Part shown: positions 61,577-64,000 of the stretch, piece after piece
Layout of the letters: each line of letters begins with the position of its first letter
How positions within the stretch are numbered: position 1 is the first letter of the stretch
NCBI RefSeq assembly: GCF_018403765.1
Contig: NZ_BOVQ01000003.1
Coordinates: forward strand, 1 to 64,000
Source: Lactococcus nasutitermitis
Lineage (GTDB): Bacteria > Bacillota > Bacilli > Lactobacillales > Streptococcaceae
Direction of reading: 5' to 3'
DNA length: 64,000 bases
Program-made: the position numbers and the translations under genes
The notes under the pieces: generated by a model
Told to the model about the DNA's origin: nothing
The model's input: the letters and a program-made list of their open reading frames with translations, nothing else
Database searches by the model: none

Positions 61577-62221
61577 TTACTGCTTATCTACAATTTCAAG
61601 CACTTTCAGCAAATCACGTTTATTCAACACATGAGGTGCTGCTGCTTGAACCATTGGCTTAGCGCAAAATGCAATTCCAATCCCCGCTGCTTGAATCATG
61701 GGAATATCATTAGCACCATCACCTAGGGCAATCACATTTGACAAGTCCAGCTCATTTTCAGCTGCCCATTTTTTTATCGTCTCAAGTTTGACAGTTTTGT
61801 CAATAATTTGTCCTCTTGTTTTACCTGTTAATTTCCCATTTTCAAGCGCCAAACGATTGGCAAGAACATAGTCAAGCTCTACATCGTGCGCAATAATATC
61901 TACGATTTCGTGAAAACCGCCTGAAACGACACCAACTTTCCAGCCACGCTTGTGCGCTTCATCAATCAACTCACGCGCTCCTTTTGTCAGATGAATATGC
62001 GCATAAACACGCGCGAAAATACTTTCTGGCAGACCAGCCAACAGCGCAACTCGCTCTGCCAAGGCTTCTTTGAAATCAATTTCCCCTCGCATCGCAGCTG
62101 CTGTTACTTGCGCAATTTTCTCGCCGACACCTGCTTCATCTCCCAGTAAATCAATCACTTCTTCCTCAATCAATGTACTATCAACGTCCATAACCAAGAG
62201 TTTTTTTACTTTTTCTGTCAT
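61577..62221 (-). CDS. serB: phosphoserine phosphatase
   Basis: 214-residue HAD-family enzyme for the last step of serine synthesis. DVDSTLIEEEVIDLL carries both catalytic Asp, SGGFHEIVD the phosphate-binding Ser, and GDGANDIPMI the metal-binding Asp. Last of the serA-PPOX-serB cluster, which looks like one unit read from beyond the right edge. Confidence 0.94.
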   Translation of the reverse strand: MTEKVKKLLVMDVDSTLIEEEVIDLLGDEAGVGEKIAQVTAAAMRGEIDFKEALAERVALLAGLPESIFARVYAHIHLTKGARELIDEAHKRGWKVGVVSGGFHEIVDIIAHDVELDYVLANRLALENGKLTGKTRGQIIDKTVKLETIKKWAAENELDLSNVIALGDGANDIPMIQAAGIGIAFCAKPMVQAAAPHVLNKRDLLKVLEIVDKQ

Positions 62222-62242
62222 ATTTTTACCTTTGCTTTGTTA

Positions 62243-62262
62243 GAAAAAGCACTGAACGTGCT
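62243..62262 (-). terminator. short hairpin between the PPOX-fold gene and serB
   Basis: AAGCAC-GTTCA-GTGCTTTTT on the minus strand in the gap before serB. It may weaken expression of serB. Confidence 0.55.
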
Positions 62263-62264
62263 TA

Positions 62265-62753
62265 TCAAGATTTCATCGCTGGATGATATTTTCCTTTAAT
62301 ATCCAAAATTTTTACACGCACGAGCGCCACTTTTCCCATTCGTGCTGGATAAGTGTACGTCCTGATTTCTTCTTCCGTTTTTTCTGGTGCAAAATGCTGG
62401 GAAAGTTTCACAAGCAGGTCAAATTTTTCTTCTTCATCTGTCACAAGCTCTGCTTTTCCTTGCAGGCTGACCGACAGATAATCCGTTGTAAAATTCTCTG
62501 CAACAACCTCCTCATGTGCCACGACAAAATAACTCACTGCAGGATTTACTGCTATATTTTCCATTTTTTCACCGACTGGTGCACCATGAAAAACCAATGT
62601 TTCATCATCTATCAGCACTGCATTTACAGCAACAGCTCGTGGTTCTCCCTCAGCATTTACCGTTGCAAGAACGCCATAACTACTCTCAGCAAGTACGCGC
62701 AAGGCTTCTTCTTTTGTCGTTTGCAATTTGCGACGGCGCATTTCTTTGTACAT
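62265..62753 (-). CDS. pyridoxamine 5'-phosphate oxidase-fold flavoprotein
   Basis: 162 residues of the FMN-binding split-barrel family (5-nitroimidazole reductase NimA-like branch). The stretch SSYGVLATVNAEGEPRAVAV is followed by HGAPVGEKMENI and DYLSVSLQGKAEL. The exact reaction is unknown. It lies between serA and serB in the same direction. Confidence 0.85.
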   Translation of the reverse strand: MYKEMRRRKLQTTKEEALRVLAESSYGVLATVNAEGEPRAVAVNAVLIDDETLVFHGAPVGEKMENIAVNPAVSYFVVAHEEVVAENFTTDYLSVSLQGKAELVTDEEEKFDLLVKLSQHFAPEKTEEEIRTYTYPARMGKVALVRVKILDIKGKYHPAMKS

Positions 62754-62774
62754 TTTCTCCCCTTTTTACAAAAA

Positions 62775-63959
62775 TTATTTCTTAATCACACGCACCCGAA
62801 CGATATTTTCACTATCTTTGAAATGTCCTACAAGTGCTTCAACCTTACTTTCGTCAGATTCATCTAAATCAAGTAAAGTATAGGCAAAATCTCCCTGTGA
62901 GCGGTTGACAATATTGGCAAGATTGATATTTTCTTGAGCTACAGCATCTGAAATCCGCGCAACAACACCTGGAACGTTTTTATTGATTAAAGTCACGCGA
63001 TAAGGTGTAAGCATCGCCTGACGTACACGCGGAAAATTCACAGAATTGATGATTTCACCTGTTTTTAAATAACGTTCCAAAGAATGTGCAACCATTTTTG
63101 TACAGTTGAGGCTGGCTTCTGCAGTTGAACCTCCCAAATGTGGTGTGACAAAAATTCCGTCATTATGATAGAATTTTTCTGAACCAAAGTCTGTCGCAAA
63201 GTAACGAATAGTGCCATTTTCAATAAAATCAAGCACATCTTCTTTATTAGTAATCTCATCACGCGCAAAATTGAGCACAACAACACCTTTTTTCATTTTC
63301 ACAAAATTCACTGCACTATACATATTCCGGGTCTCATCAGTCAGCGGTGTGTGAATAGTGATGTAATCTGCTTTTGCAAAAATTTCATCCAAAGAAGTCA
63401 CACGCTGAACGTGCGATGAAATCTCCCAAGCCCGCTCTACTGCAATGTAAGGGTCATAACCCAGCACTTTCATTCCCAGACTTTCTGCATCATTTGCGAC
63501 ACGACTTCCGATATTTCCTAAACCAATAATCCCAATCGTTTTTCCTGCAATTTCTGCCCCAGCAAAGGCTTTTTTACCTTTTTCAACAGCAAGGTCGATG
63601 GATTTGTCCGTTCCCATCTGGTCGCTCAGCCATTTATTAGCTGGTTTGAGATTACGTGAGCCAAAAATCATCATTGCGATAACAAGTTCTTTGACGGCAT
63701 TCGCATTGCCCCCGGGAGCGTTGAAAACGACAATTCCTTCACTTGCTGCGCGTTCTACGGGAATATTATTAAATCCAGCACCTGCGCGTCCGATTGCAAG
63801 TAATTTTTTACTGAACTCATAGTCATGAAAATTTTGCGCACGACAAATAAATCCTTCTGCTTCATTTTCTGCTACTTTGTCAATCGCAAAATCCGTGCCA
63901 AATTCTTTCAGTCCTTCTTCGTCAATGTTATTTCCGATTGTTTTAATGTTAAATGTCAT
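62775..63959 (-). CDS. serA: D-3-phosphoglycerate dehydrogenase
   Basis: 394 residues: the first step of serine synthesis. NAD-binding GIIGLGNIGSRVANDAESLG, catalytic Arg/Glu region (FARDEITN) and His in VTPHLGGSTAEA. A C-terminal ACT domain (INLANIVNRSQGDFAYTLLD) gives serine feedback control. Start at 63959 with AAGGAG just upstream. In lactococci serC lies directly upstream; the window ends before it. Confidence 0.95.
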   Translation of the reverse strand: MTFNIKTIGNNIDEEGLKEFGTDFAIDKVAENEAEGFICRAQNFHDYEFSKKLLAIGRAGAGFNNIPVERAASEGIVVFNAPGGNANAVKELVIAMMIFGSRNLKPANKWLSDQMGTDKSIDLAVEKGKKAFAGAEIAGKTIGIIGLGNIGSRVANDAESLGMKVLGYDPYIAVERAWEISSHVQRVTSLDEIFAKADYITIHTPLTDETRNMYSAVNFVKMKKGVVVLNFARDEITNKEDVLDFIENGTIRYFATDFGSEKFYHNDGIFVTPHLGGSTAEASLNCTKMVAHSLERYLKTGEIINSVNFPRVRQAMLTPYRVTLINKNVPGVVARISDAVAQENINLANIVNRSQGDFAYTLLDLDESDESKVEALVGHFKDSENIVRVRVIKK

Positions 63960-64000
63960 TTTTTCTCCTTATTTTTAAAAAGCGTTGGCGATAAGATTTA

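Overview
The window looks like the chromosome of a low-GC Gram-positive coccus of the Streptococcaceae, most likely a Lactococcus. The reasons are the pyrR-pyrP-pyrB-carA order with a PyrR attenuator, the serA/serB pair, an obg-ftsQ-murG-murD run, a CovRS-like two-component pair, GlnR-type boxes at glnK/amt genes, AGGAGG ribosome binding sites and extended -10 promoters. The species cannot be fixed from the sequence alone.

Layout. (1) 1-3.84 kb is chromosome: the start of a serine-rich surface protein with a KxYKxGKxW-type signal (runs off the left edge), mvaS, an aldo/keto reductase and nagB. (2) About 3.86-36.0 kb is an integrated mobile element. An 18-bp core repeat at 3857-3874 and 36005-36022 marks its ends, and the repeat lies in the first codons of queA. 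The integrase and a small excisionase-like gene sit beside the right end, and a 23-bp direct repeat lies just inside each end. (3) 36-64 kb is chromosome again: queA, obg, division and murein genes, glnK and two ammonium transporters, covRS-like genes, DUF177, L31 type B, the pyr operon, an SDR and a DUF2829 gene, metG, a PadR/DUF4097 pair, exoA, a secreted C39-like protein with a 15-base G tract, an ArsC-like protein, serB, a PPOX-fold protein and serA.

The element carries cargo for the cell surface and for competition. There is a 1606-residue LPXTG adhesin with a class A-like sortase. An 875-residue secreted protein has a staphopain-like (C47) cysteine peptidase domain and what look like two dead copies in front of it. 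There is a complete LXG type VII effector cassette (two small helical partners, LXG protein, membrane proteins, DUF4176), a CdiA-C-like PD-(D/E)xK nuclease, a RelBE-type toxin-antitoxin pair, and a membrane protein joining a DUF4145/HEPN-like N-terminus to a J-domain. No relaxase, coupling protein, type IV secretion gene or replication initiator was found, so the element looks non-autonomous or cryptic.

The most unusual sequence is a gene-free stretch of about 1 kb (13.97-15.0 kb) with 12 clear copies and one weak copy of ACTCTTA-N9-12-AAATSGCTYAAC. The copies are arranged with a ~290-bp higher-order period and contain short hairpins whose arms vary together. The array ends against a ribbon-helix-helix gene that has its own cluster of seven ACAAATTGT-like sites over its promoter. 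It could be a centromere, an origin or transfer site, or a structured RNA.

Several element genes are split by single-base indels in short homopolymer runs, mostly one extra A. They are annotated here as broken genes, with the caveat that this pattern is also what sequencing error looks like. The host part carries many copies of a dispersed palindrome, TTTTTGACAG-N0-2-CTGTCAAAAA, some between genes and some inside genes. None was noticed in the element.
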